Position numbers and translations under genes: made by a program
Notes under the pieces: generated by a model
Databases searched by the model: none
What the model saw: only the letters and a program-made list of their open reading frames with translations
What the model was told of the DNA's origin: nothing
Source of the DNA: Streptomyces sp. NBC_01788
Lineage (GTDB): Bacteria; Actinomycetota; Actinomycetes; Streptomycetales; Streptomycetaceae
Length of the DNA stretch: 64,000 nucleotides
Reading direction: 5' to 3'
Assembly (NCBI RefSeq): GCF_035917575.1
Contig: NZ_CP109090.1
Coordinates: 4,526,001-4,590,000 of the forward strand
Part shown: positions 1 through 7,835 of the stretch, piece after piece
Layout of the letters: every line of letters begins with the position of its first letter
Numbering within the stretch: position 1 is the stretch's first letter

Positions 1-1
1 C

Positions 2-325
2 GAGGAGGGCCGGGTCGCCGCCACCGCCTTCCTGACCTTCAACACCCACCGGCTGATGACGCACTGGCTCTGGCTCTACACGGTGATGGTGCACCCGCGC
101 CACCAGGGCCGGGGCCACGGACGGGACCTGCTGGCGGCCGCCGCGGACGCGGCCCGTGGGTTCCCCGGTATCGAAGCGATCCGGCTCACCTGCCGCGGCG
201 GGCTCGGCCTGGAGCGGTTCTACGCCTCCTGCGGCTACAAGGAGGTCGGACGGGTGCCGGGCGCCATCCGGGTGGAGCCGGGTGACGACCGGGACGACGT
301 GATCATGCTTCTGCCGCTGACCTGA
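2..325 (+). CDS. GNAT-family N-acetyltransferase, 3' part only
   Basis: This is the C-terminal 107 codons of a gene that starts before the window; the frame is open from base 2 to the TGA at 323-325. The acetyl-CoA pyrophosphate loop is visible as VMVHPRHQGRGHGRDLL, a Q-x-x-G-x-G motif on a beta4-alpha3 unit. It is followed by the second GNAT core segment, LERFYASCGYKEVGRV, in which the F-Y-x-x-x-G-Y pattern is typical. The protein would transfer an acetyl group from acetyl-CoA to an amine. The substrate cannot be read from the sequence because GNAT specificity lies in variable regions, and the N-terminus is missing. Confidence 0.85.
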   Translation, partial: EEGRVAATAFLTFNTHRLMTHWLWLYTVMVHPRHQGRGHGRDLLAAAADAARGFPGIEAIRLTCRGGLGLERFYASCGYKEVGRVPGAIRVEPGDDRDDVIMLLPLT

Positions 326-427
326 GGCTTTACCGGTCCTTCGCACCCCCATGAGTGATCGGGCATCCGGCGTGCTTCACTGGACGGTGCCCCTTTGGGA
401 ACCTTCGGAACGGAAGAGTGGATTGAG

Positions 428-739
428 ATGCTCCGCTACACGCTGATGCGCCTCGGAATCTTCGTGGGCTGCCTCGTGGTCGTCTGGGGCCTCGTCCACT
501 CCGGGCTCGCCCCGCGCGGCCTCGGCGGCTCCAACGGCCTGTGGATCGCCACGCTCGCCCTGGTGATCTCCGCCCCGGTCAGCTTCGTCGCCCTGCGCAA
601 GGAGCGGGACCGGGCGTCGGTGCAGGTGGCCCAGCGGGTGGACCGCATGAAGGCGAACTTCGAGGCCAACGCGGGCCAGGAGGACCTCGCCGACGACCGG
701 GCGCGGTCCCAGGCGCAGCCGCGGGAGCAGGCGTCCTGA
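428..739 (+). CDS. DUF4229-type small membrane protein
   Basis: This 103-residue protein starts at the ATG at 428; an in-frame upstream ATG at 395 would add 11 unlikely residues. Two hydrophobic helices (about residues 7-24 and 37-56) are separated by a short Gly/Arg loop. They are followed by a charged, Arg/Glu-rich cytoplasmic tail with coiled-coil character (RKERDRASVQVAQRVDRMKANFEAN). This layout matches the actinobacterial DUF4229 family, whose function is unknown. It stands alone between an acetyltransferase and a TetR gene, all on the same strand, so context does not suggest a role. Confidence 0.8.
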   Translation: MLRYTLMRLGIFVGCLVVVWGLVHSGLAPRGLGGSNGLWIATLALVISAPVSFVALRKERDRASVQVAQRVDRMKANFEANAGQEDLADDRARSQAQPREQAS

Positions 740-741
740 CG

Positions 742-860
742 TCTGATGCGGGGAGCAGGCTCAGGGCGGCGTCCTGGCGTCTGATGTGGTCGGGGCAGGT
801 GCCCTGGTGGCCTGATCAGGCAGGGTGGGTGTCCTGACGGCCTGATCCGGCCGGTACGGC
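742..860 (+). repeat. Degenerate direct repeats in intergenic spacer
   Basis: The spacer after the DUF4229 gene contains several imperfect copies of a GTCCTGacGtCTGAT-like unit (for example GTCCTGACGTCTGATG, GTCCTGGCGTCTGATG and GTCCTGACGGCCTGATC) spaced about 30-50 bp apart. They begin at the very end of the coding sequence, so the unit probably arose by local duplication of the 3' end. No hairpin terminator or known operator is recognisable. Confidence 0.5.
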
Positions 861-893
861 GTCCTCGCGGCCGTCGGGCCGGTGCCCGAACCG

Positions 894-899
894 TAGGCT
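894..899 (+). promoter_or_regulatory. Candidate -10 element for a leaderless TetR transcript
   Basis: TAGGCT lies exactly 7 nt upstream of the ATG at 907, and there is no Shine-Dalgarno sequence between them. This spacing would place transcription initiation at or within 1 nt of the start codon, giving a leaderless mRNA, which is common in Streptomyces. No convincing -35 element is visible. Confidence 0.45.
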
Positions 900-906
900 T
901 GCCGCC

Positions 907-1575
907 ATGGGTGCCGTGAGGACCGGGCGGATGCCGAGGGCGGTGCGGGAGCAGCAGATGCTCGACGCCGCCGTCCAGATCTTCGGGCGACGCGGCCACA
1001 CGGCCGCGTCGATGGACGAGATAGCCGAACTGGCGGGCATCTCCGAGCCGTTGGTCTATCTGTACCTGAACTCCAAGGAAGACCTCTTCACCGCCTGCAT
1101 CCGCCGTGAGGCCGCCGCGCTGACCGGGGCGGTCCGCGACGGAGTCCGCCCGGGACTGTCCGCCGACCGTCAACTCTGGGAAGGGCTACGGGCGTTCTTC
1201 ACACACACCGCCCGGCACCCGGAGGGCTGGGCGGTGCTGCACTTACAGGCCCGTACGCACGGCGAGCCGTTCGCGGCCGAGATCGCCGCGATGCGCGCGG
1301 AAATCGTGGCGTTCGTCGCCGAGTTGATCCTCGTCGCCGCCCGTGAGGCCCACCACGACCCCGCCCTGCCCGAGCGGGATGTCGCCGGGCTCGCCGAGGC
1401 CCTGGTCGGCGCCGCCGAGTCCCTCGCCGCCTGGGCCAACGCCACCCCGGGCGTCACGTCCCGCCAGGCGGCGGCGACCCTGATGAACTTCGCGTGGGCG
1501 GGCCTGGGCGACCTCATGGAGAACCGCCCCTGGAGCCCGCCGGTGGAGCCGGCCCGAGGACAGGGGCGGGGGTAG
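907..1575 (+). CDS. TetR/AcrR-family transcriptional regulator
   Basis: This 222-residue protein has an N-terminal TetR helix-turn-helix at about residues 10-56 (REQQMLDAAVQIFGRRG, then MDEIAELAGISEPLVYLYL and NSKEDLF). The F-x-x-x-G and G-x-S-x-x-x-x-Y-x-Y-F/L patterns are those that define the family. The remaining roughly 165 residues form the usual all-helical ligand-binding and dimerisation domain, which is variable and does not reveal the ligand. The gene lies about 275 bp upstream of a long-chain acyl-CoA ligase on the same strand. Streptomyces TetR proteins often control nearby fatty-acid genes, so the ligase is the obvious candidate target, but this is inference. The start has no ribosome-binding site and sits 7 nt after a TAGGCT box. 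Confidence 0.9.
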   Translation: MGAVRTGRMPRAVREQQMLDAAVQIFGRRGHTAASMDEIAELAGISEPLVYLYLNSKEDLFTACIRREAAALTGAVRDGVRPGLSADRQLWEGLRAFFTHTARHPEGWAVLHLQARTHGEPFAAEIAAMRAEIVAFVAELILVAAREAHHDPALPERDVAGLAEALVGAAESLAAWANATPGVTSRQAAATLMNFAWAGLGDLMENRPWSPPVEPARGQGRG

Positions 1576-1849
1576 GGCCGGGGGTAGGGACGGGGTGCCA
1601 CGAGTCCCGTGACGCGGGCTCGTCCTGCTCGACCCGGTGCGCCGAGAGACCGGTCGGGGCACAGCCCTGTTCCCGGACCGTCTCCGGACCCTTCCCGAAA
1701 CCGCACGAACTCCCCATCCCGGCCCCGTACGATCCCGTATGCAACCGGCGGTAACACCCCGAGAGCGCGCACCACCGGTGAACGACCAGTGAGTGCAGCG
1801 CGTACCACCGCAGCAGAGCAGCGTGAAGCTGCAGGCACCAGGAGCCGCC

Positions 1850-3814
1850 ATGCCCCTCTCGTACTCTTCGCCCTCGTCCCCGTCGTCCCACGGCGGTCCG
1901 GCCCCGTCACTCTCGGCGGGGTTCGACTACGACCCCGACGCGGGCCCGGCGTTCGTGGCGCCGCAGACCCGGCGGCTGGACGGCGAGGTGCGCGAGGCGT
2001 ACGTACCCCCGCTGGTCCTGCCGGTGACGCACGGCTCGCTGGCCGACCTGCCGTTCGAGAACGCGAGCGCGGACCCGGGGCGACGGGTCATCAGCCGCCC
2101 CGACGCCGACGGCGGCTGGACGCATCTGACGGCCGCGCAGTTCGCCGAACAGGTAAGCGCGGTGGCCAAGGGCCTGATCGCGGAGGGCCTGGCACCGGGC
2201 GACCGGATCGCGGTCATGGCGCGCACACGGTACGAGTGGACCCTCCTGGACTTCGCCGCGTGGGCCGCCGGCCTGGTCACGGTCCCCGTCTACCCCACGT
2301 CCTCCCTCTTCCAGGTCCGCTCGATCCTCCAGGACTCCGGCGCGGTCGCCCTGGTGACGGAGAAGGCCCGGCAGGCGGCGGCCCTCGGCCCGGAACGTGA
2401 GCGCCTGCTGGACCTCCGGCATGTGTGGGTCATGGAGCAGGGCCACCTCGACCGCCTGGCGGAGTGCGGAGCGGGCGTACCGGACCAGGAGGTCACCGTG
2501 CGCCGGGGCGTCCTCGGGCCCGACACGCTGGCCACCCTGGTCTACACCTCGGGCACGACCGGCCGCCCCAAAGGCTGCGCGCTGAGCCACGGCAACTTCC
2601 TGGCGGAGGTCGACAACGCCATCGAGGTCCTCTACCCGGCCTTCAAGGCGAAGACGTCGGAGGAGGCCTCGACGCTCCTCTTCCTGCCCCTCTCCCACGT
2701 CTTCGGCCGGATGGTCGCGGTGGCCTGCGTCCGCGCGGGCGTCAGGCTCGGCCACGCGCCGAGCCTGAAGTCGGAGCACCTGCTGGCGGACCTGGCGAGC
2801 TTCCGGCCGACGTTCCTGCTGGCCATCCCGTACATGCTGGAGAAGGTCTACAACAACGCGCGCGCCACCGCCGAGCGCGGCGGCCGGGCCTCGTCCTTCG
2901 ACCGCGCGGCCGACGTGGCCTGCCGGTACGGCGAGGCGGCCGAGGCCCGCCGGCACGGCACGGGCCCCGGACCCGGCCGCGCCCTGAAGACGGCCCGCGC
3001 CTTCTACGACGCCCTCCTCTACCGCCGTATCCGGGCCGCGCTCGGCGGCCGTCTGCGCTACCTCATCTGCGGCGGCTCCCCGCTGGGCCGCCGTCTGGCC
3101 GCGTTCTACGAGGGCGCCGGCGTCGAGGTGTACGAGGGCTACGGCCTGACCGAGTCGACGGGAGCGGCCACCGTGACGCCCCCGCAGAAACCCCGTCTGG
3201 GCACGGTCGGCTGGCCGCTGCCGGGCACACGGATACGCATCGCGGCGGACGGCGAGGTGCTGCTGGCCGGCGGCCAGGTCTTCCGCGGCTACTGGAACCC
3301 GCACGCGGGCGGGGTGGTACCGGCGACGCACGACGGCTGGTTCCCCACAGGCGACATCGGACGCCTGGACGACGACGGCTACCTGACGATCACGGGCCGC
3401 AAAAAGGAAATCCTGATCACCGCGGGCGGCAAGAACGTCGCCCCGGCCCCGCTGGAGAACTGGCTCCGCGCCCATCCGCTGATCTCCCAGTGCATGGTGC
3501 TGGGCGACCGCCGCCCCTACATCTCCGCCCTGATCACCCTGGACCCCGAAGGCATCGCCCACTGGCGGCAGATGAACGGCAAGCCGCCCGTCCCCGCCGA
3601 ACTCCTCGTCGACGACCCCGGCTTGGCGGCGGTCCTGCAGCGTGCCGTGGACGAGGCGAACAAGCTCGTCTCCCGCCCCGAGTCCATTCGCCGCTTCACC
3701 GTGCTCCCCGTGGACTTCACGGAACGGGAGGGCCACCTGACCCCGTCGATGAAGCTCCGCCGGGAGGTGATCCTGCGCGACTTCGCGCGGGAGGTGGAGG
3801 GGCTGTACGCCTAG
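1850..3814 (+). CDS. Long-chain fatty-acid--CoA ligase (AMP-forming, FadD15-like)
   Basis: This 654-residue enzyme activates fatty acids with ATP and CoA through an acyl-adenylate. The start is the ATG at 1850, which has AGGAG 6 nt upstream; an upstream in-frame ATG at 1793 lacks this. The adenylate-forming signature YTSGTTGRPKG is at about residues 231-241. The second core motif GYGLTESTG is at about 430. The C-terminal hinge region GWFPTGDIGRLDDDGYL, then GRKKEILITAGGKNV, is at about 497-532, followed by the flexible C-terminal subdomain. Length and motifs fit the FACS/FadD15 class rather than acetyl-CoA synthetase or NRPS domains. The protein is probably cytosolic or peripheral to the membrane, serving lipid activation or beta-oxidation. 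Confidence 0.9.
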   Translation: MPLSYSSPSSPSSHGGPAPSLSAGFDYDPDAGPAFVAPQTRRLDGEVREAYVPPLVLPVTHGSLADLPFENASADPGRRVISRPDADGGWTHLTAAQFAEQVSAVAKGLIAEGLAPGDRIAVMARTRYEWTLLDFAAWAAGLVTVPVYPTSSLFQVRSILQDSGAVALVTEKARQAAALGPERERLLDLRHVWVMEQGHLDRLAECGAGVPDQEVTVRRGVLGPDTLATLVYTSGTTGRPKGCALSHGNFLAEVDNAIEVLYPAFKAKTSEEASTLLFLPLSHVFGRMVAVACVRAGVRLGHAPSLKSEHLLADLASFRPTFLLAIPYMLEKVYNNARATAERGGRASSFDRAADVACRYGEAAEARRHGTGPGPGRALKTARAFYDALLYRRIRAALGGRLRYLICGGSPLGRRLAAFYEGAGVEVYEGYGLTESTGAATVTPPQKPRLGTVGWPLPGTRIRIAADGEVLLAGGQVFRGYWNPHAGGVVPATHDGWFPTGDIGRLDDDGYLTITGRKKEILITAGGKNVAPAPLENWLRAHPLISQCMVLGDRRPYISALITLDPEGIAHWRQMNGKPPVPAELLVDDPGLAAVLQRAVDEANKLVSRPESIRRFTVLPVDFTEREGHLTPSMKLRREVILRDFAREVEGLYA

Positions 3815-3830
3815 GGTCCGCTGTATTCAC

Positions 3831-3874
3831 GGGAGCGTTCCGGGAGCGTTCGGAGGGCGTTTCGAGGGCGTTCC
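3831..3874 (+). repeat. 11-bp tandem repeat, about four copies
   Basis: Four consecutive 11-bp units are visible: GGGAGCGTTCC, GGGAGCGTTCG, GAGGGCGTTTC and GAGGGCGTTCC. A degenerate fifth unit follows. They lie just after the acyl-CoA ligase stop codon in the convergent spacer before the cold-shock gene. The period is close to one DNA helical turn. No function is known, and replication slippage is the simplest origin. Confidence 0.7.
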
Positions 3875-3952
3875 GAGGGTCCGGGGAAAGAGTTTCCCGG
3901 GAATTCACCGGGCGTTATGTCCAGGGTTCGGCCGCCCCGGCCGGAAAAGGCA

Positions 3953-3983
3953 GGAGCCCCGTCGCCTGACGGCGCGGGGCTCC
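3953..3983. terminator. Bidirectional hairpin terminator
   Basis: GGAGCCCCG at 3953-3961 pairs perfectly with CGGGGCTCC at 3975-3983 around a 13-nt loop. It lies between the convergent acyl-CoA ligase and cold-shock genes, about 40 bp from the latter's stop codon. It can therefore terminate both transcripts. Confidence 0.8.
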
Positions 3984-4022
3984 TTGGGTACTGCACTCAG
4001 AACGGATACTGCGCGCGAACGC

Positions 4023-4226
4023 TCAGACCGGGGTGACGTTCTCCGCCTGCGGGCCCTTCGGACCCTGCGTGACGTCGAAGCTCACCTGCTGGTTCTCTTC
4101 GAGGGAGCGGAAACCGGTCGCGTTGATTGCGGAGTAGTGGACGAAAACGTCGGGGCCGCCGCCTTCCTGGGCGATGAAACCAAAGCCCTTTTCGGCGTTG
4201 AACCACTTCACGGTTCCGGTAGCCAT
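4023..4226 (-). CDS. Cold-shock domain protein (CspA family)
   Basis: This 67-residue protein is a single OB-fold cold-shock domain, the standard length of the family. The RNA-binding motifs are both present: RNP1 as KGFGFI (residues 14-19) and RNP2 as VFVHYS (residues 27-32). The start [14 protein letters not shown] is the canonical N-terminus. A strong ribosome-binding site, AAGGAGGG, precedes the ATG. The protein binds single-stranded RNA and acts as an RNA chaperone. The gene is monocistronic and has a long structured leader, as cold-shock genes commonly do. Its paralogue number and temperature response cannot be read here. Confidence 0.97.
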   Translation of the reverse strand: MATGTVKWFNAEKGFGFIAQEGGGPDVFVHYSAINATGFRSLEENQQVSFDVTQGPKGPQAENVTPV

Positions 4227-4318
4227 AAGCCCTCCTTGGGCTCAAAGGGTCGCCCTGCTCCAGAACCTGCAAGTGTGATAACGAAATCGCCGCACAACTG
4301 CATACGTCTGAAAACGAC

Positions 4319-4351
4319 CAGAGCCCGCGGTCACATGCTCCGCAGGCTCTG
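4319..4351 (-). promoter_or_regulatory. 12-bp hairpin in the cold-shock gene leader
   Basis: CAGAGCCCGCGG (4319-4330) faces CCGCAGGCTCTG (4340-4351). Read on the minus strand this gives a 12-bp stem with one G-U wobble and a 9-nt loop, centred about 110 nt upstream of the cold-shock ATG. The minus-strand sequence after the stem contains a short T run (GTCGTTTTC). The element could act as an attenuator, as a stability element, or as part of a temperature-responsive leader structure. Confidence 0.55.
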
Positions 4352-4386
4352 TACTGCAAGGGAAACCAAACTGCAACTTGCTGGCG

Positions 4387-4414
4387 AGCCTAGCATGTGG
4401 GCCGCCGAATGCAA
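4387..4414 (-). promoter_or_regulatory. Candidate promoter of the cold-shock gene
   Basis: On the minus strand, TTGCAT (4409-4414) and TAGGCT (4387-4392) are separated by 16 bp, with TGC directly before the -10 hexamer. Initiation near 4380 would give a leader of about 154 nt that includes the hairpin at 4319-4351. Confidence 0.5.
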
Positions 4415-4519
4415 TAGAGGTCAAGATCACTTCACCCGGATGTTTGAAGGTTCTGGTGAGAGGTTGACGCACCGAGATCGACAGGCCCTCACAGAAGGCC
4501 GGCGGGGACTGCGCCAATC

Positions 4520-4546
4520 GGGGTCGTCGGGGTCGTCGGGGTCGTG
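4520..4546 (+). repeat. 9-bp tandem repeat (GGGGTCGTC, three copies)
   Basis: Three head-to-tail copies of GGGGTCGTC (the last ending in G) occupy 4520-4546 in the divergent spacer between the cold-shock gene and mqnA. The surrounding 4430-4690 is G-rich on the plus strand and holds no credible gene. Confidence 0.7.
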
Positions 4547-4680
4547 GGTGGGGGTCCGGGGCGGGCCGGGTCACGAGGTGGCGGCGGGGGTGTCCGGGGC
4601 GGGCCGGCCAAGGAGTGCGGCCAAGGAGTGGTCATGACGGAGGCGGCGGGGGCGGCGGGGGGAGTGTGCCGCGCAGGGTC

Positions 4681-5541
<861 letters not shown>

Positions 5542-5584
5542 CGCACTACCCTGCTGTGAGGCGTACGGGGGAGGGGGAAGCGCC

Positions 5585-7465
5585 ATGCAGCCGCTCGAAG
5601 AGGACGAGCCCGCCACCGTGGGCCCCTACCGGCTGCTCGGCCGGCTGGGCTCCGGCGGCATGGGCCGTGTCTACCTGGGCCGCAGCGCGGGCGGCCGCAC
5701 GGTCGCGGTGAAGATCGTGCACCCGCACTTCGCGCTCGACGAGGAGTTCCGCGCCCGGTTCCGCCGCGAGGTCGAGGCCGCGCGCAGGGTGGGCGGCGCC
5801 TGGACCGCACCGGTCCTGGACGCCGACCCCGGGGCGCCGGTGCCATGGGTGGCCACCGCCTACGCGGCCGGCCCCTCCCTCGCCGCGGCGGTCGCGGACG
5901 CCGGCCCGCTGCCCGGGCACTCCGTACGGGCGCTGGGGGCGGGCCTGGCCGAGGCGCTGGCGGCGGTGCACGAACTGGGCCTGGTGCACCGGGACGTGAA
6001 GCCGTCCAACGTGCTGCTCACCCTCGACGGCCCCCTGTTGATCGACTTCGGCATCGCCCGTGCCACCGACGGCACCGCGTCCCTGACCTCGACCGGCGTC
6101 TCGGTCGGCTCGCCCGGCTACATGTCGCCCGAGCAGATCCTCGGCAAGGGCGTCACGGGCGCGGCCGACGTCTTCTCCCTGGGCGCGGTGCTGGTGCACG
6201 CCGCGACGGGCGAGTCCCCGTTCCGGGGCGATTCCTCGGCGGCGCTCCTTTACAAGGTCGTCCATGAGGAGCCCGAACTGGGCTCACTGAGCGGGGACTT
6301 GCGGAACCTCGCGGCAGCCTGCCTGGCCAAGGACCCCGCCGCCCGCCCCGGCACCGGCGAGGTGGCCCGCCGCCTCGCCCCCGAGGGCGCCTCCCGCCTG
6401 ATCGTGGCCGGCTGGCTCCCGTCCCGCCTGGTCGAACAGGTCAGCCGCAGCGCCGTGTCGCTCCTGAACCTGGAGGCAACGGCGCCGGACCCCCCGGCCC
6501 AGCCACCGTCCGGCCCGCTGAATTTCAGCAGGATCTCGGTCCCGGGCCCGCCCCCGAAGGCCACGGACGATCCCCCGCGGCCCGCGGAGGCCGTACCCGA
6601 CGGCGGGTTCGGCCCGTCCCTGCCCGGCCCTTTCCCAGGAGCCGCCACCGGCGAGCGCCCCCAGCCCACGGAGGCCGTACCCGGCGGCGGATTCAGCCCC
6701 TCCCTGCCCGGCCCTTTCCCCGGACCCGCCACCGGCGAGCGCCCGCGGCCCGCGGAAGAGGGACTCGGCGGTGGGTTCGGACCCCCACCCTCCATGCCGG
6801 TCTCGCCGCCCCCATCCCTCCCCGCGCGGGAGGAGGCGCCCCCGCAGGGGACCACCGCACCGGTCACCGCCCGCGGCCGGTTCTCCGTCACCGTGGCCGG
6901 CGGTGCGGCGCCCGGCGCCGAAGGCCGGGGCCGCCGCCTGAGCTGCACCATGGTTCTCGTGGTCGCCAGCGCGTTGGCGGTGGTGACCACCGGTTCGGTG
7001 CTGTGGCTGCTGCCGTTCCGGGACGGCAGCGAGGACAGCGCCGGCGGGACACCGCCACCGGCCGCCACCGCGAGCGGCGACCACCGCTCCACCGGACCGA
7101 CCACCGCGGGCTCGCCCGTCCCCGCCCGCTACCTCGGCACCTGGGAGGGCCAGGGCACCGCCCTCGACGGCACCCTGCCCCTCGGCGACTTCCGGCTGAC
7201 CGTCCACCAGGCCGCCGTGGGCCAGGAGTTGGGCAGCCTCCACCAGACGGACCAGCTCGGCGGCATCTGCGACGACGTACTCACCCTGAAGCAGGTGACG
7301 AGTACCGAGCTGGTCGCCGTCTCCCGGGGCGCGAAGACCAACCACGCGGGTTGCAACCCGGCCCCCCACACGGTCCGCCTCGCACCGGTGGGCGAGGACA
7401 TCAAGTACACGGCGGACAGCGCGGCGGAGGGAAACCCGGTGGCGCGGCTGTCGAAGGTCAAGTAG
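5585..7465 (+). CDS. Membrane-anchored Ser/Thr protein kinase (PknB-like)
   Basis: This 626-residue Hanks-type kinase has its catalytic domain at about residues 14-275. Visible are the glycine loop GSGGMGRVYLG, the VAVKIV lysine, the HRDVKPSN catalytic loop (about 133-140), the DFG in LIDFGIARATD (about 152) and SPEQ in the activation segment. All catalytic residues are present. A proline-rich linker (about 290-450) holds three imperfect repeats of the type EAVPxGGFxPSLPGPFPG. A single transmembrane helix follows (about 455-478). The extracellular domain of about 130 residues contains two cysteines (GGICDD and HAGCNP) that could form a disulphide; no PASTA repeats are present. The RBS GGGAGGGGGAAG precedes the ATG. 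It follows mqnA by 43 bp, so co-transcription is possible. The stimulus and targets are unknown. Confidence 0.93.
   Translation: MQPLEEDEPATVGPYRLLGRLGSGGMGRVYLGRSAGGRTVAVKIVHPHFALDEEFRARFRREVEAARRVGGAWTAPVLDADPGAPVPWVATAYAAGPSLAAAVADAGPLPGHSVRALGAGLAEALAAVHELGLVHRDVKPSNVLLTLDGPLLIDFGIARATDGTASLTSTGVSVGSPGYMSPEQILGKGVTGAADVFSLGAVLVHAATGESPFRGDSSAALLYKVVHEEPELGSLSGDLRNLAAACLAKDPAARPGTGEVARRLAPEGASRLIVAGWLPSRLVEQVSRSAVSLLNLEATAPDPPAQPPSGPLNFSRISVPGPPPKATDDPPRPAEAVPDGGFGPSLPGPFPGAATGERPQPTEAVPGGGFSPSLPGPFPGPATGERPRPAEEGLGGGFGPPPSMPVSPPPSLPAREEAPPQGTTAPVTARGRFSVTVAGGAAPGAEGRGRRLSCTMVLVVASALAVVTTGSVLWLLPFRDGSEDSAGGTPPPAATASGDHRSTGPTTAGSPVPARYLGTWEGQGTALDGTLPLGDFRLTVHQAAVGQELGSLHQTDQLGGICDDVLTLKQVTSTELVAVSRGAKTNHAGCNPAPHTVRLAPVGEDIKYTADSAAEGNPVARLSKVK
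6583..6780 (+). repeat. Coding repeat in kinase proline-rich linker
   Basis: Three imperfect direct repeats, about 81-84 bp each, encode variants of EAVPGGGFSPSLPGPFPG followed by an ATGERPxP segment. They make the juxtamembrane linker of the kinase. Such Pro/Gly repeats are prone to copy-number change and probably act as a spacer between the kinase and the membrane. Confidence 0.65.
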
Positions 7466-7835
7466 CGGCGGACCAGGGCGAATCCAGTCAATCTCCCTGC
7501 CTGTGCCCCAGGGATCTTTCTCGCCTCCGCTGTCACTACTGTGTCTGCTGCAGCGAACGACAGCACACCAACCGCTCAAGCCGCAGTGCAGCACAGGGCA
7601 ACACGAAGGACGGACAAGCCCTGCGGGACGTTGCCGAAGCACACAGTGCGCACCTTGGCGGCCGGACTCGCCGCGGCTCGCGGTGATCGGCGCCCACTCA
7701 TTCGTGGCGAACGACGTGAAAACCCGTAGGGCTGTGGGACGTCATCGGACGAGAGCGGCAACCCGGGCTGCCACTAGTCTCCGTCAGCTGTATCAACGAA
7801 TGTGGCCACAGAGGCCAACGGGGAGGAACACCAGC
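7466..7835 (+). other. 370-bp spacer between kinase and FHA/FtsK gene
   Basis: No gene with credible start, codon use and conservation was seen here. A short hairpin, TCCCTG (7494-7499) with CAGGGA (7509-7514) followed by TCTTTCTC, may be a weak terminator for the kinase. A TAGTCT hexamer near 7776 is a possible -10 element for the downstream gene, but it lacks a good -35. Confidence 0.35.

Noticed and set aside
1907..3736. A 609-codon minus-strand frame opposite the acyl-CoA ligase
   Set aside because: It is a shadow of the strongly biased third positions of the ligase gene; it has no family resemblance and no ribosome-binding site.
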